Assembly (NCBI GenBank): GCA_041751935.1
Contig: JBGSIA010000225.1
Location: 8,707-72,706 of the forward strand
From: JBBSJZ01 sp041751935
Lineage (GTDB): Bacteria > Planctomycetota > Planctomycetia > Pirellulales > Pirellulaceae
Reading direction: 5' to 3'
Length of the DNA: 64,000 nucleotides
Part shown: positions 13,801-28,800 of the stretch, in pieces
Layout: each line of letters begins with the position of its first letter
How positions within the stretch are numbered: the stretch's first letter is position 1
Notes under the pieces: model-generated
The model's input: only the letters and a program-made list of their open reading frames with translations
Database searches by the model: none
Told to the model about the DNA's origin: nothing
Position numbers and translations under genes: made by a program

Positions 13801-16800
13801 ATAGGTCGTCGAGGCTGTCGAATTGGAATGCGATCTCAACCGAATCTGCCGAGCGTGTCCCTAAGTCAATCTCTGCGGTCTGCCACACGCCACTGTTTTC
13901 GATCAAGAAACCATCGTGGTTGCCATGCGCGATGCGAGTTCCATTGTCATCGAGAAAGCCAACGGAAGCTCGATCATACGCACCGATAGCGCCTTCGGTG
14001 GCGAGGAAATAGCTAAATGACAAACTGAGTCGAGCGCCCACCGGGGTCGATGCTAAGTCAAAGTTCTTAAATGCTTGACCCAACACTCGCTGCGGTAAAC
14101 CTAGGGTGTCTTTGACATCGTATTTCCCTGTCGATTCATCACCGAAATACAAACTGTGAGTAGATGAATGATCTGAATCATCCGCGCGGCGGTCGGTCAC
14201 ATGCCACAAGGCATCAGGAGCTGCGCTTCCTGAGGTCGAATCGGGAAAAAAGATCTCATTGCGGAAATCAAAACCATCTAGACTAGCGGCAGCGCCGTCT
14301 TCGAAGTCATCGAGATGAAGCGGTGGTTGTTCGGACCAAACACGCCACCCCTTTGGATCAGAGTAGGGAACTCCTAGTAAAATATGAATCGAGCCACCTG
14401 CCAATTCGCGGCCATCACCAATCAATAGGTCATCGGCACCGTCACCATTGAGATCACCAGCGGTGGAAACTTTTAGATACGAGTCACTGGAGAAATTGGT
14501 GTTGGCGAAACCAATCGCCGTAACGTCGGCCTGAGTCGCCGCGTCGATCGTCGCTGGCCAAGTCGCGCGTCCCAGCACGATGTACACCTTGCCGGGTTGA
14601 TTGTTATCGACCGGATCGAAATCATCGACCACCGCGAAGTCACCGAACCCGTCAGCGTTAAAGTCCCCGGTGGCGATCACGCCCGAAATCACGTCGTCGT
14701 CTGGGGTCAGTCCTTCATAATTAAATGGTAGTTGCAGCAGCAGACTTGGCGTGCTCAGGTCGGTTCCACCGAAATAAACTTTGGCTAACCATGGCGTCGC
14801 ACCGCTGTCTTGTACAAAGCCAATAAAGTCATCATAACCATCGCCGTTGAGATCACCCAATGGAACTGCCGCAGGACGAAACAACCCGTCTGTTGATTGC
14901 AAAACGACGTCCGCTGTGGCCGCGCCAACATGTACCGTCGAGCCCGCGCCAAGGAGGTTGAGTGCGTCAGCTTTGAAGGTCAAGGTATACGTTCCGAGCG
15001 CTTCAGGGGGACGCCCTGCGGTAGGATCGTCGACACTGATTCGGCCAGGTTCCAAGTGCAGGTAACGAGACGCCAAGTCACTGACACTGCTGATTTCCAT
15101 CGATTGGGCATAGGGACTGGTCAACCACAAGCCGATGCGAGTGTCTTGCACTCCCATTAGACCCACCGTGACCTGCGGAACATCCCCACCGCCCCGAGGA
15201 AATTGTTCATCGATCTGAGATTGTAAAAGCGTGAGGAGGCTATTTACACTCAATGAATAGCTCGCTGGGTTTGGCAGCGCAATGTTCTTGCTTGGTTCAC
15301 CGTCTAGACTTAGAGCGAACGAAATGGCCGGGCCGGTGGTAACGTCAACGGGGAACACCGGACTGGTACTGACAAGTGCTCGATTGTTGACGTTGACGAC
15401 GTGCAACATGTAGTACTCTGGGACGCCCGCGAACTGATCGATCGGCACCGGAACAAGGCCCGATCCAGGATCGGTATCGGTTGCCGCAAACAAGAACAAC
15501 GTCCGATCTGGATTGGCGGGATTGACCACACCTTGAATGGTATCGTGGTAGCCGAATTTCGTTAGCACGCCGCCGAGAAAGCCGTTTGTCACCTCGGGCG
15601 AAGTGAACTGCAGGTCGAACATGCTGCGGAGTAATTGCGCCGCTTTGGCGGCACCGTAAGATTTCAAGCTTTCAGGCGTTCTAAATACGTACCAATCACC
15701 GCGATCACCATAACTAAGCGACAAGTCATCCAGAACAATGTCGTCGTGAACCGGATCGGTACGTAGCGGTAGCAGACTATCTGTGAGCAGCGACGCGTAT
15801 GCCACCAGATCATTGGGATGTCCGGTCGAGAATTCGTAGCGATCGGGCAACAAGGATGCGGTACCACCTGCGATCCAGTCATCGCCAAAGTTACCTGACA
15901 AATCGTCGTTGCCGCCGCCGCCGACAATCACATCAGCGTCATCACCGCCTTCGATGATGTCATCTCCCGCGCCGCCGAATAATCGATCGCTTCCGTCGCC
16001 GCCGCGGATCGTCAAGTTTGGATTGGCTCGCTGCGGCCGATCTTCGGGATCGATTCCCCATTCACTGCCACGGATCAGATACTCCGAATCCGCGTGAACC
16101 TCGTCGTTGCCCGCTCGCACATCGATAACGGTCTGCTCGGTACGGACGAAAGTGTAGTTGGCAAATTGTTGTGCGAAACCAGGCACGTCCGTGCGACCGA
16201 AAATGGTTTCCGTGATCCGGATCCCCAATACCTCTGCCTCTGGATTGGTCTGGCTGATTTCCAGCGATGCCGTACCACCGATTCTCACGGAGGAGAATAC
16301 TAGCCTGCCTGCGCGCACTTCGACGATGACTTGAGCGGCTAAACCAGCCGTTGCAAACGCATCGTTGAGCTGTTGAACCAAGTCGTCAAATTGGCGATTA
16401 AGACTTGTACTGGCTTGCGTGACCACAATATTTTTGGAGACACCGTTGACGCTGATGGTGAACAACACGTCCCCGCCTAATCGTCCGGCCGATAAATAAG
16501 AACTAGCGCTCGTTGGCAAGTTTGCATAGTAAACTGCTGCGTCGGGATACAAAGCGGATACATCTTCATTGCGTACCGTGTCCCAAACTCGCGCAGTGAA
16601 TTCGTAGCGGTGAAGCACCGTGTTCCAACGGATCGCCACGTTGTCGTTGATCGGATCTCCATGCGTATCAAGGTCTCCGCCCAGAAACAAAACCTGATCG
16701 TTGCCTTCACCGCCATCAAAGCGATCACTGTAAGTTGGAATGAATGTGGTTTGACCAGCGATTGTGATCGAGCGTTCGCCAGCTCGAGTCAGCGCCTGTT

Positions 16801-19800
16801 CGTCGGGCAGTATCTGATAGATGTCGTCGCCAGCTCCGCCCCAGATCAAGTCTCCCTTTTGCCGGTCAAAACCGCCGGAGAGCACATCGTTGCCTGTACC
16901 GCCAAAAATCCAATCCTCGCCAGGGCCACCTTGAACCACATCGTTACCGGAACCACCAAGAATCACGTCCTTGCGTACGATGCCATTGCGTGCGATCAAG
17001 ATGGGATCGGACAGATCGGCGACATTCCGACCCGATAAATCAAGTGTTGCTGCGCCGCCCATTCGCGGCACCAGTTCATATCGTGTCGGCCCCACACCGG
17101 AAATCTCGATCCAATAAGAAACACTCTGCTTCAAGCCGGTCAGCGGCACTGAAACCGACTCGCCTGCGTTACCCGTTCGAGCGGTAACCGCATGTGCTGG
17201 GACGACAAACGGACTGGTTGCGTCAAGCGAATCGTAGACAGTGATGGTTGTGGGACCAGCGGCCTCAAACAAGTTGACCAACAGCTCGTCACCCGCAATA
17301 ACGTCACGCGTTAATTGGAATTGATACCAAGCCGCGTCCGAGCCGGCACGAAGCGATCGACCCTGAATTGAACTGAAACTGTCAAGCGGCGCGCTCAATG
17401 TCGCTGTCGTACCTTGTGAATTATTGGCCGCTGTGCCGACGACAAACTCAATCTCATAGATCGTTGGGATTAAGTCCGTATGTACCTCGAGGAAGTAGTC
17501 GACATTCGGCAATAAGCCGGTGATCGCGGACAGTCGAATGACTCCATCAACCGAATCGCTTTCAGGCACCTGGTTAATGCCGTCCGCGCTGACGAGGCGC
17601 GCCGTTAGGCGATCGCTCGAAGACAGACTGCGAATACGAATCTCCTCGGCAGCACCCGGTGTGCCAGCGAACTGCAAACGATACCAGTCAATGTCGGTTG
17701 GACTATCAATGGTGAGTCCTGTGAAAAGATTCTCGCTTGCCAATACACCGAAGTCGTAAGCATGTAAGAAATCCCCGTTTCCGATACCGTTATCTCGGCT
17801 ATCCGTTTGGTCGATCAGGATGGGACTGCCAGAAACATAGACGACTTGGTCGTCGCCATCGCCTGCATCGGTCCAGACTGACTTCACCACCGTGGGGCCA
17901 ACCGTGATCTGATCGTTACCGTCCAAGGCATCAATGATGATCGCCGAAAAGTCTCCCTCGCCAGGCAGCAGGCTTTGCAATCCATGCGAGCCAACGAAGC
18001 CGATGGTCGCAGCCAACTCAGCGGTCAGTCCTAATGCGCCGATTGCCGTTTCATTGGCGGATATAACGACCAGCGATCCAGTCGAAGCACCTTGCATCCC
18101 GACACGTATGAAACTGATTCGGTCGCCGTTCGGTCTCGCGCTCAATATCGCGGCCAACCCAGCAGCACTTAGCGCATCGTTCATGTCACTAGCAAGATCG
18201 AGCAATGATTGATTGTTCAACGTTGCCGAAGCGGAAAGCGAAATCGCTGTTACCAGACCGTCGATGGCAAAGGTGAATTCAGCATCAGGCAGTGGTAAAT
18301 TGCTGGTATCGACCAAGCGACCGTTGGTGGGAGCCGCAGTCGTTCCGGTTAACGCTAACCCGTAATATGAATCGTTGGGACTCCAGATCAGCTTTCCGCT
18401 TGCGTCGCGGGCGTCAAAGTCCAACCGAACCTGAGCATCGAAGGTGAAGTTTCCGTTGTTTTCCGTCAGTCGCGTGATGAGGTGATGACCTTGCAGCACG
18501 CCTGGCTCGGTAACGAAGTCAACGGAAATCGAGTCGTTCAGGTTGGTACCGCCGTAGTACCAGACTTTGTTGGTGCGGCGCGCGTACTTCTTCCACTCAT
18601 CCCCAGCCAGTCCTCCGTCGATTGATTCGAATAGCTTTCCGCTTCGATCGTACAAGCGATCGGGATCACTTTGCGGCCCTTCGTTGCCGTACAAGAAGTC
18701 CAGCCCCGTGCCTCCGTACAGTTCATCACCGCCGTAAACCGCCAACGCATTGTCGCTGCCCAAAACGCGATTGAGTCCGGTATCTTCGAGGCGATAGGCG
18801 GAACGCTTGGGACCAGGGATGTCATCGTCAACGTCCAGAATCCCATTGGGGATCACGTTTCCTTGAGCGTCGATAGCGCCGAAGTGATCACCGCTGTCGC
18901 TTTGCAGCACGCCCATGGTATCGACGAAGATTCCGAAGTCTTCGACGCGATTGATGACCAATGAATTGGCCGGTGCAACCAAAGTGATTCGGTCGCCGAC
19001 CAGCGCGGCGCTGATGTAGCCTTCTGATCCACCAGCAATCAGCGCGGCGTTGACATCATCGACTAAGTCTTCGCGAGTTTCATTACTTTGATCAGCGGTG
19101 ATCGTGACGATGTAGGTGTAAATCGAATCGCCCGTCACTCGGAAAGAAGCGTCATGGTCCAAGCGACCGTTGGACGGTAGCGGCATGCGACCAGTCAACG
19201 TCGCTACACCGTCCAACGCAGTTGCCGACTGCCCATCATCGAATTGCAAGTCACCCAATCCCTTGTCCGGATGGAACGACCAAGCGATCAATTCATTTTG
19301 ACCTTGGCCACCGAGCAAATCGTCATTGCCTTGACCGCCAAAGATACGATCGAAATCGGTCCGTAAACCAAATCCTGGCCCGCCATCACCCCACAACTGA
19401 TCGTCACCTGCAAAACCGTAGATCGTGTCGCTGTCAAAACCGCCGTCGATGCGGTCGCGTGCATTGGTACCACGCAGCGTATCATTCCCCGGTCCGCCAT
19501 CGAGCACTCCGATGAAATCATCGCTGCGTTCATCCAGGTCGGAAACATCCAGTGGCTTTTGATTAATACTAACGCCCCCGACGGTTACGATGAAACCGTC
19601 TTCGATCAGCAACGAGTTATCTTCACCAATGAATCCCAATTCATCGTCGCCACCTAAGCCAGCAATGCGAAACTGTTCGACCAGCGGTGCGCCGTTGTCG
19701 TCTTGCTTGTCAAAGAAGTCACGCCAATCGGCGGTGAAGAAGCGAGTATCACTGCCGGCGGTCAAGCTAATTGCCAGCTTCGTCGCATCAAACCGCATCG

Positions 19801-22800
19801 AACCATCGGGATGGTTAAAGGTGTACCGCACTTGTCCCAAACGAATGGTATCCGCGACATCGCTGCCTTCGATCTGCAGAATATCGGTCGCGTTGTCATC
19901 GGGGGTATCACCCTGGGCGATGTTGCCGAAGTGACCATCAAAGCTTTCGCTATGGCCATCGGGAATGGGACCGTATTCAAAACTGGTATCGAGCACGAGA
20001 ATGTCGATGCCGCTACCTCCATACAGCACATCCACGCCATTTTGACCCTCCAGCCAATCGGAATCAAACCCGCCCCAGATCGTGTCGTCGCCTCCGCCGC
20101 CGTAGAGCTTGTCTTCGCCGCTGCCACCGTAGATCGTGTCGTTGCCGCCTAAGATTGAACGTAGGGAGTACGGTGCATAACTGGGACCGACGATGGCATC
20201 GCCTTCAATCGTTTCATTGCCAGCATCACCGTACAGCGTTTCACTGCGGATACTGCCGTAGATCCAGTCGCCGCCGCTGCCGCCGTGCAATTCATCACCC
20301 TGCAAATCCTTCTCGGCGGCGACATCAATCGCGTACGAGAATCCATACAAATAGTCGATGCCGTCACCACCAAACAATCGTTGACCAACGAGCGAATCCG
20401 TGAGTGTGCCGTCGGCTTTGCCCGCGTCACCAAAAAGATGATCGGTACCGGCATCGCCAAACAGTTGATCGATACCGTCACCACCGCGCAGCACATCGTC
20501 ACCGCTGCCGCCGCGAATCACATCGTCGCCGCTGCCACCAAGTATCCGATCGTACCCTGAGCCGCCATCAACGAAGTCGCCATCGCTGCCGCCATCGAGG
20601 TCGTCATTGCCGCCACCGCCGAAGACCCAGTCGGTTCCGCCACCGCCGGTGATACGGTCGTCACCGTCATTGACTTGACCTTCGACCGACAATCCGGCCA
20701 AGATGCTGGGCACCAATTGCTGCATGCCGCTGGTAATGCTCCAAATCTGATCCGTAAAATTTGTAGGAAAGCTGAGTGCCGAACTATTACGGCTAAACGC
20801 AGTTGCGCCGATCACTTCGTTGCCACCCCACAACACGTCTGAGCCTGCACCACCATCGATCATGTCGACACCTGTGCCACCCACGACGAAGTCATCATCG
20901 TCACCCGATTCGATGTGATCATCACCACCACCACCCAGCGCGATGTCGTTACCTACACCGGTGCGAATGTTGTCATTGCCCGCTTCTCCGTAGACGACGT
21001 CATCGCCCAACGCGGTATCGATAATATCGTTCCCATCTCCGGCATAGACGATGTCATTGCCAGCCAAAGAGTAGACCGTATCACTACTCGCTCCGGCGTA
21101 AACGATATCCGGACCAAGGTCACCAAAGATGCGGTCTTGATGTCCTTCCTCAGTTTCGCCCCCAAGCTGGCTGTCGCCGTAGACGATATTCGCATCCGAA
21201 GCAGCACCGCCACCAAGTTCGTTCACGCCGGCATAGATCAAGTCGGCTTGGGGACCACCGACAATGAGATCACTACCTTGTAGAGCGTAAACTGTATCAC
21301 TGCCCAAGCCGGCATCGATTGCGTCACCACCGATGTCTCCATAGATCGCATCGGCTTCATCGGTAACCGATCCAGGAGCCGATCCGCTTTCGGCATCACC
21401 GAACACCGTGTTCAGATCGCTGGTCGTTCCGCCGCCGGAAGCCGACGAACCAGCATAAATCGTATCGCGTCCCCAATTACCGACGAGCCGATCACTTCCT
21501 GACCCACCGTAGACGATGTCGTTGCCAAGTCCGGCATCGATTGTGTCACTGCCGGCCAAACCAAACAAGCGATCCTCGCCACTGCCGCCGAAAATGAGAT
21601 CGGCACCTATATCACCGCAGACCACGTCGATGCCTTCACCGGCGTCAATGAAGTGCACCGAATTCGGGTCGCCGCCAACTTCCGAAATTCCCGCGAGGAT
21701 ACGGTCATTCCCCGCTTCGCCAAACAACGTGTCGCTGCCCAGTCCACCTTGGACGTAGTCGTTGCCAGCACTGCCGTGAATCGTGTCGTTATGTCGACCG
21801 CCGTCCAGGTAATCGTCGCCGTCATTGCCCTCGAGGTAGTCATTGGCCAGTCCACCTTCGAGAAAATCGTTGCCCGCACCACCGTACAAACGATCGACAC
21901 CATCGTCGCCAATGAGTGTATCTTTGCCATCGTCTCCGAAAAGCTGATCGTCGCCGGAGCCACCGTCAGCACGGTCGTCCCCCTTGCCGCCAACGACCTG
22001 ATCGTTGCCGGTTTCACCGTATAGTTTGTCGTTGCCGTCGCCGCCATCGATCGTATCGTTGCCGGAAGCACCCGACAGATGATCGTCACCTTCATCGCCG
22101 TATAACTTGTCGTTGCCTATGCCACCGCGAAGTTGGTCACGCCCTTTGCCGCCGTGCAGATCATCGTCGGCGCGCCCGCCGACCAGCAGGTCGTCGCCAT
22201 CGTCGCCGTAGAGCAGTACGTTACTTCCAGCCGATCCGGCATCGATCGAGTCGTTGCCCGTGCCTCCGTGAATCGTGGCCGGGCCACCGCCTAAATCGAA
22301 GCTGTCGTCACCTTCACCGCCAAACAATTCAATCGGTAGGCCGATCGTTGCAGCAATCTGAATCGAATCATTGCCGCGACCCATATCGCCAACGATCGAG
22401 TTCACACCATTAAAAATCTGTTGCTTGCCGCGAGCCTTGACAATGATGCTGCCCGCGTCGCCACCGGTGAGCCGATAGTCGTCGTCGCCGGACGGATCGA
22501 ACAGCAACGTCAACACACCGTTGTTCAAAGCAGCGAGTTCGGGATTATTAGTGGCCGTACAGTGATGATTGAACTCGACAAGCGTGGCACTGGCGATCTC
22601 GAATTCATCCGAAAAGACCGTTAGTCCCAAAGCCTCGATATCGACGTAGATCGAGGCGCCGGCGGTGACTTTGCCGTGTAAGTCAACGAGGCATTCGAAG
22701 CCTTGATCGACAATCTCCGCGAATTCGGAGGGATGAATTCGGCCACTATTGTTCGGATCGTTAAGATTGAGCCCTACATTCGCGTAGACGCCCCCCTTGG

Positions 22801-25800
22801 CACCAACTTCGATGTCAACGGCTCCTAGATCTGCTCCCGCGAACGCACCGACTTCGATTGCTCCGGTAAGCGTCAACTCATCAACATCCGCGCCGGTTCC
22901 GTCGGCATTGAGACGATCGGAAACGTAGAATCCATCGAAGATGTCTAGGGCATCATTTGATCCAACAAACTTGGCGAGACCCGATGCATCAAAGCCGAAT
23001 CCGATCTGTGCGTCGACCTCGATGCCGCCGTTCAAGAACGCGGTCAAGAACGGAGGGAAAATCGGAATCTGCAATTCGATTATCGCATCAACTTCAAGCT
23101 TGGGCGTTTGAAATGCGAAGAACACGATGCCTTCTGGGTTGCCGCCCAACAGCGCCTGCAAGATCGACAACGGCTTATCGAGAATCGGGAAGCTTAAACC
23201 ACCTTCGCTGCTGCCGACGTCCGCCGCCTCGCCTCCCAATGAGTGCGATGAGCTCAAGAACGCCGCCACATCGCCGACAACGGGAATGTTATTCAGCGCG
23301 CCGGCGATTTGTCCCAGCGCTGTTCCGTCCAGTGACGCCAAAGCTTGCTCGCGAACATCCAATCCGGGCACGCCACCCACTCCGGAGAGATTGAAACTAC
23401 CGACATCAATCACCAAGCTACCCAGCGACTTTGCATTGTCCGCTAAATCAGATAGTTGCTTGGCAACATTGATGAACTTCTTGGCGAGGCGAATTTGATC
23501 AGCGGTTTCGGGACTACCGAACGATGTGTAGACCTCTGCCAAATCCAACAGCGTGAAGGGGCTGCCGAGCAGATCAGAAACGACGGGCAAGGGCGTGCTG
23601 AGCAAATCGATAACGGGTTGGATCGGTGTCAGGATGTCATCGATTGTGCCAAGGATCGGCGCCAACAACTTGGAGATTGCTTGCCCAGCATCGATGGTGA
23701 TATTGTTCAGTGCGAGCGTTGGCGAACCACCAAAACTGTTTTCCGCTGATTGCGTCGAGGCGTTAACGAACGTCCAATCCAAATTGAAGTCCGCACCGAT
23801 CGATGGGAAATCGGCGTTTCCACCAAAGCTGGCGACGAGCTTTAAATTCAAGTCGGCGACTCCCGTGAAGCGGGCATCCACGACTTGAGTAAAGCTGGTA
23901 GCGGACGTCAACTCGGCGAGCGTTAAGCGACCGTCACCCGATGGATCTTTCAAATCGACCGCGATTTGACCGGAAACGTGACTTGGTGCTGTAGGATCAT
24001 CCGACGCATCGACTTGCAAGAAGCCCAGCGTTCCAACGCCATGGAAATCGGGAATCAATGCATCAATATTGATTTTTAATTCATCCTTGGCCGCCGTCGC
24101 CAGGAAGAAACCTTGCGTCTTGCTGATCCCAAAACCGAAGCTCCAGGTGAAGCCGGCTTTCACCTGCACGCCACCGTCGAGGTCCAATCCGATCAATGGC
24201 AAGCCGAGATCAAAATCGATCGGTTCATTGACCAGTGTGGCGGTTTGACCGAGCGTCATATCGATGCGAATTTCACTCGTGCCCGAGTTGATCACTCCCG
24301 GTGACAAAACGATATCATCGATCTGCACACCGTTGCCGTTGCGATCATGCAGCCAGTTCAATCCGCCGGGCCCAACGGCTTCGTAAATTTTTTGACGCAG
24401 TACGTCGGTGGTCAGATCACCGGCTTGGTCAAAGTTGTTTTTGACACGGTCGCGCAGGTCCTTGATGAAGTTCGTGGCGTCTTTCAGTTGGTCACCGATT
24501 AACGGCAGCTTGGCTAGGTATGCCGTTGAATCCAACGCTGTATCGAGGACATCGAAAAACGTATCCCAGCCGTCACTGAAACCATCGATGGCTCCGCCCA
24601 GACTTAACTCACTAAAGATTGCTGAGAAGTTTGGTACCGCACTGGGCAGTGGTGGGCTGGCGAGATCATCGAGACTGAACTGCCAAGCGAGATTGGGCGC
24701 TAACGGGTCCAGGACCGTTACGTTGTCCTTCTTGAAAATAGGCAACTGCAGATTCATCTGTCCCGTGACTGCGGGTGTGGACAAATTGCTCGAAGCGAAA
24801 TCGTTGAAATAGATGCGACCGCCGACACCACCTGTCAAACCAACCGTTAGCGTAGCGCGATCGGCTGGGTTTGCTGTCGTTTCCAGTGCTCCGTCGCTGT
24901 CCAGGACCAAGAACCCGTTGTTACTCGATCCGTTGCCGATTGAAATCCCAAGCGGACCGACGGCGGCGTTGAAATGGATATTGGAGCCATAGATCTTGGC
25001 ACTTAGCGTAGCGGTCGTGGTATCATAGATGAACGGACGAGGATCATTCGGATTAGTTAGCTCAATTCCAAAATCGAGATTAAAGCTCGCGCCGACAGAA
25101 ACATCAAACATCGCCATGCCACGCGCATCGACCAGCGTGCTGACACCGGGAATCCCCAGTGCGGCGAGGTCCAAGTTCAATTGTCGTAGGGCTGTGTAAG
25201 TTGGGTTGTAATCGATCTCGACGCGCAGTGCATGACCGTCACGCGACAACTCGACCGTCGACCCATCGCCAGGCGTGACGGGGATCGAAAGCGCCTTCTC
25301 GACGGCGGTCTCCAGTTTCTCCTCGAGCGTGAGTAGCGAATCGATGGCATCGTCCCCGAAGTCATCCATGGCATCGCGAAACTTCTTCGCCGCACCGACC
25401 AAGCCACCAAGCGACTCGTTAAGCAATGGAATTTTGTCGTGGAGAAAGGGCACCTGCTCGATCTGGTCCAAGTAGTCGGCGACTTGGTCGAGCAAGCTGT
25501 TGAGCGACGCTTGGTTGATGGCACCGAGTTCGCGGAGCGGTTCTAGTGCCGGACCGAAGTTGACTGTGAGCGAATTTGGATCACTCAAGTCATTCCACGT
25601 GATTGTAAGGCCAGGATTAGCCGAGACCGTTTCCGATGGCAGTGTGGCGTTGGCAGGTAAAGAAAAACTCGCTGACCCGCCATGGACCGGCGCATTTGCC
25701 ACAGTGCCGATGTCTTTCAGGCCCTGCTGCAATTCGGTGAACGTTAGCTTGCCGTCGTTATTGGGATCCTTCAGGGTTACATTGAACGTTTCCTCGCTGG

Positions 25801-28800
25801 CTCCGGTGCCGGCCGTCGCTGCGGTGTTGCCATTGCCAAGTGATATGAAAATAAGATTCAGATTGCCGGTTGCATCGACGTCCTCCGCCGTGAGCGTCGC
25901 GGTTCCCGATAGTGTGGGTACATTGCTTCCGGATGCTACCAGGTACGCATGATTGCCGAGCGAATCGCCGTGCAGGGCGACGCCTTCAATGGTGAAATTA
26001 CCCTCAGTGTCAGGCTCGTCGTTTGTGGCCAAGATACCCAAGCCAACACCGCCGAGGCCAACCAGTGAACCGTTGATTCCCTTGATCGAAAATCCACCCG
26101 CCTCACCCTGGGTCTTGTCGACGAAGACCAAATGATCTTTCTCGATCCGCACTTCCATTAACGAGTTGACAGGTATCGCCGCATTGATCCTCGACAGCAC
26201 ATCACCGAGCGTCGTCACGTTGTCGAGGGTCACGATAAACGTCACACCGCTGCTGAGTGTAAACAACAAATCGGGCTGGCCATCGATGGCCAATCCCATC
26301 ACACCACGACCGCCGTTCAATGCGGCGAGCGAAGTTGTCGGCGTAAAGGTGACTCCATTGCCCACGCGTTGACTGAGGTCAATGGCGAGTGTGAATTCGA
26401 GCGCGGTGGTTCCGCTGAGGTCGCCATCGCTTGTCGTCGCCAGCTGAGTTAAGTCGCCCACAGAGTTCTCAAAACCCAGACGGACTTTTTGCGCTGGCGT
26501 GCTATCAGCGAGCTTGAGGTTAAGCGATAAAACCTTGGTGGTCGCGTTGAAGCTGCCGCCGTTGAGCGATGACCCCAAGCGGGACACAAGATCCTGCAGC
26601 GTTTTCACCGCAGGCTTTTGTTCCGTAGCGACAAACAAGCTACCGACTTGGTCACTGAGTAGCTTGGCCGGATCGATCGCATCGCCAAGTCTTGAGGAAT
26701 CGGTGAATTGAATTCGGTTGTCGAGCAAACTGCCTGACCGCAAATTCTGCAACACGGTACTAAGCTGAGCGACGGCGGCACCGAGCTGGGTTGCATCGAC
26801 CTGCATCAGTGCTTGGAGCGGACCGAGTTGAGTCAGATCAACTGCCGCTGGCAGGCCGTTGAACAAGCTGCCTGACCCGCCTCCCAGCGCGATCAATCCG
26901 CCATTCGAAGTGGCTCCAAACACTTGCACCGGCGGGAACAAAAAGCCGCCCGCGATTCCAGTCGAATTCGTTGCAAACAGGGCGCCGGAGGGAGTGTTCA
27001 ATAGTCGATCGAGCGACAATCGGGCGTTTAAGTTGTCATCCTCGACACCAAACAGTTGCACATTGCCGTCAAGGAAAAATCCGGCTAGTGAATCGGGGAG
27101 TTCAAGAAAACCCGCTTCCAATGTCACACTGTCTGACGACGACAGACTTACCGTCGTGTGGAAACTTCCAATCTGGAAATAGACGGCGCTATTCAAATCG
27201 GGCTTGGTAAAATCGACCCCGACTCGCAGTGCGGAAACGAGTTGTGAAGTAAGCTCGATCGACGGCGATGGGTTGAGTGACAAGCCGCTGGCCCGCGCTT
27301 CGCTCCCCATGTCGGCGATATGCTGTGTCACCGTGGTCGCGGTGAATCCGATGTCTATTCTCAGTTCATTGGCCAGTAGCTCGATCTGCAAATCCGTGAA
27401 TCCAGATGCCGCTGGTGTCATTTGAATGAAGTCGAAGAACTCGGCAGACGTAGGCGTGTCATCGACCGCGATGTAATTGCCCAATTGCAAGACGACTTGA
27501 GTGCCAACGCGAGAACCGGGCGACAAGGTATTGCCGATTGAGATGTGCCTCAGCGGATCAGCGGCGATCTCTTCTGAATCGATCGAGCCCACAATCGGTA
27601 ACGGCTGGCCGATCGGTCCGGTCGAATCGATCGCTGACAATCGCGTTGAAAGCGCATCAAAACCATCGGATATCCTTACTTGTTGTTCGGGTGTCAGCGA
27701 TAACGGCCCGTTCGGATCTTGGTTTAAGCGGGCGATCGTCATCGCGTCCACAACCGATGTTTCAGCGACCGCGTTTCCTGAAAGCAGACCTTTGAAGTTC
27801 CGAATGGCTTCCTCAGTCAATGGACCCAGGATTCCATCGACGTTTAGGCTGCGTCCGGCAAAGTCGGTTGCGCCTAAGAAGTTCAATCGCTGTTGCAACA
27901 CCATTGTGCGGAAGAATTGATCGGTCGCTGGAAACGTGTACTCGGACCAGAAGCCGGGAACAAACTCCACATCGAATGACCGCGCTGCCACGCCGTTGTG
28001 GTAATGAATCCGCACGATGCCTTGAAAGCCTGGCTCGGAAGAGAGATCGAATGGCAAATTGTTGGCAACGGCCGATGCAGCGAACGCAAATACACCGGAA
28101 TCGCGGAATGGAATCGGCGGTTGGATGCGATCGCCGAAGATTAAGTTACCAACCGTGGTCCCTTGAAATTCAAGTGCATAGTCTCCCCGCAATGCGTCCC
28201 GCGTTGCAGTCAAGGGAAACGTTTGGTTGCCCAGGACGACTTCAAACGTATCCAGCGAGTACGGACTCGATCCATCGCCCGGCAGTGTCACAAATGAAGC
28301 ATCGCCCGTCGCAATCAACCTGCGATCGACATTTTGGGTTGAGCCGACAAGTTGATTGACAAGCAGCTCGGTCCCGAAAAACTCGACCAGTGTTCCTGGT
28401 CGCGGCGTCAAAGTCACGCGCCCGGAACCGTTGTCGTCGGGAGGTGTCAGGTTGACGATCGACGATCGTGCGGTGGTATCCTGCAATACAACTTGGTCGA
28501 CTCCCGCATGGCCCAGGAACGTGACTTTGCGGTTGGAGGTCAATTGCCCGTGGCTGGTATCGACAATGAGCGAATCATCGCCACCGAATCCATAGACGCT
28601 GATGCTGTCGATGGTTGATAGCACCGCGAAACTCGGTGGTTGTTGGTCAATTTGAATTAGAAGCTGCGTCGGATTGTTTTCGTCAATCGAAAGTCGAATG
28701 ACGTTGTTTTGTTCATTCGCACGTACCTCAAGGGTTCCGTTCACATTGACAACGCCGTTCAGCTCGGAGCCGTTCAGTCGCGAAATCGTGGCGGCATCGA

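Noticed and set aside
21916..22413. Arg/His/Cys-rich plus-strand frame opposite the RTX block
   Set aside because: Its odd composition follows from reading RTX codons in the wrong frame.
20000..22500. Dense short GC-rich near-repeats that could suggest a CRISPR array or satellite DNA
   Set aside because: Spacing is 27 bases (nine codons) with the frame kept, and the minus-strand translation is GGxGxDxxx. It is RTX coding sequence.
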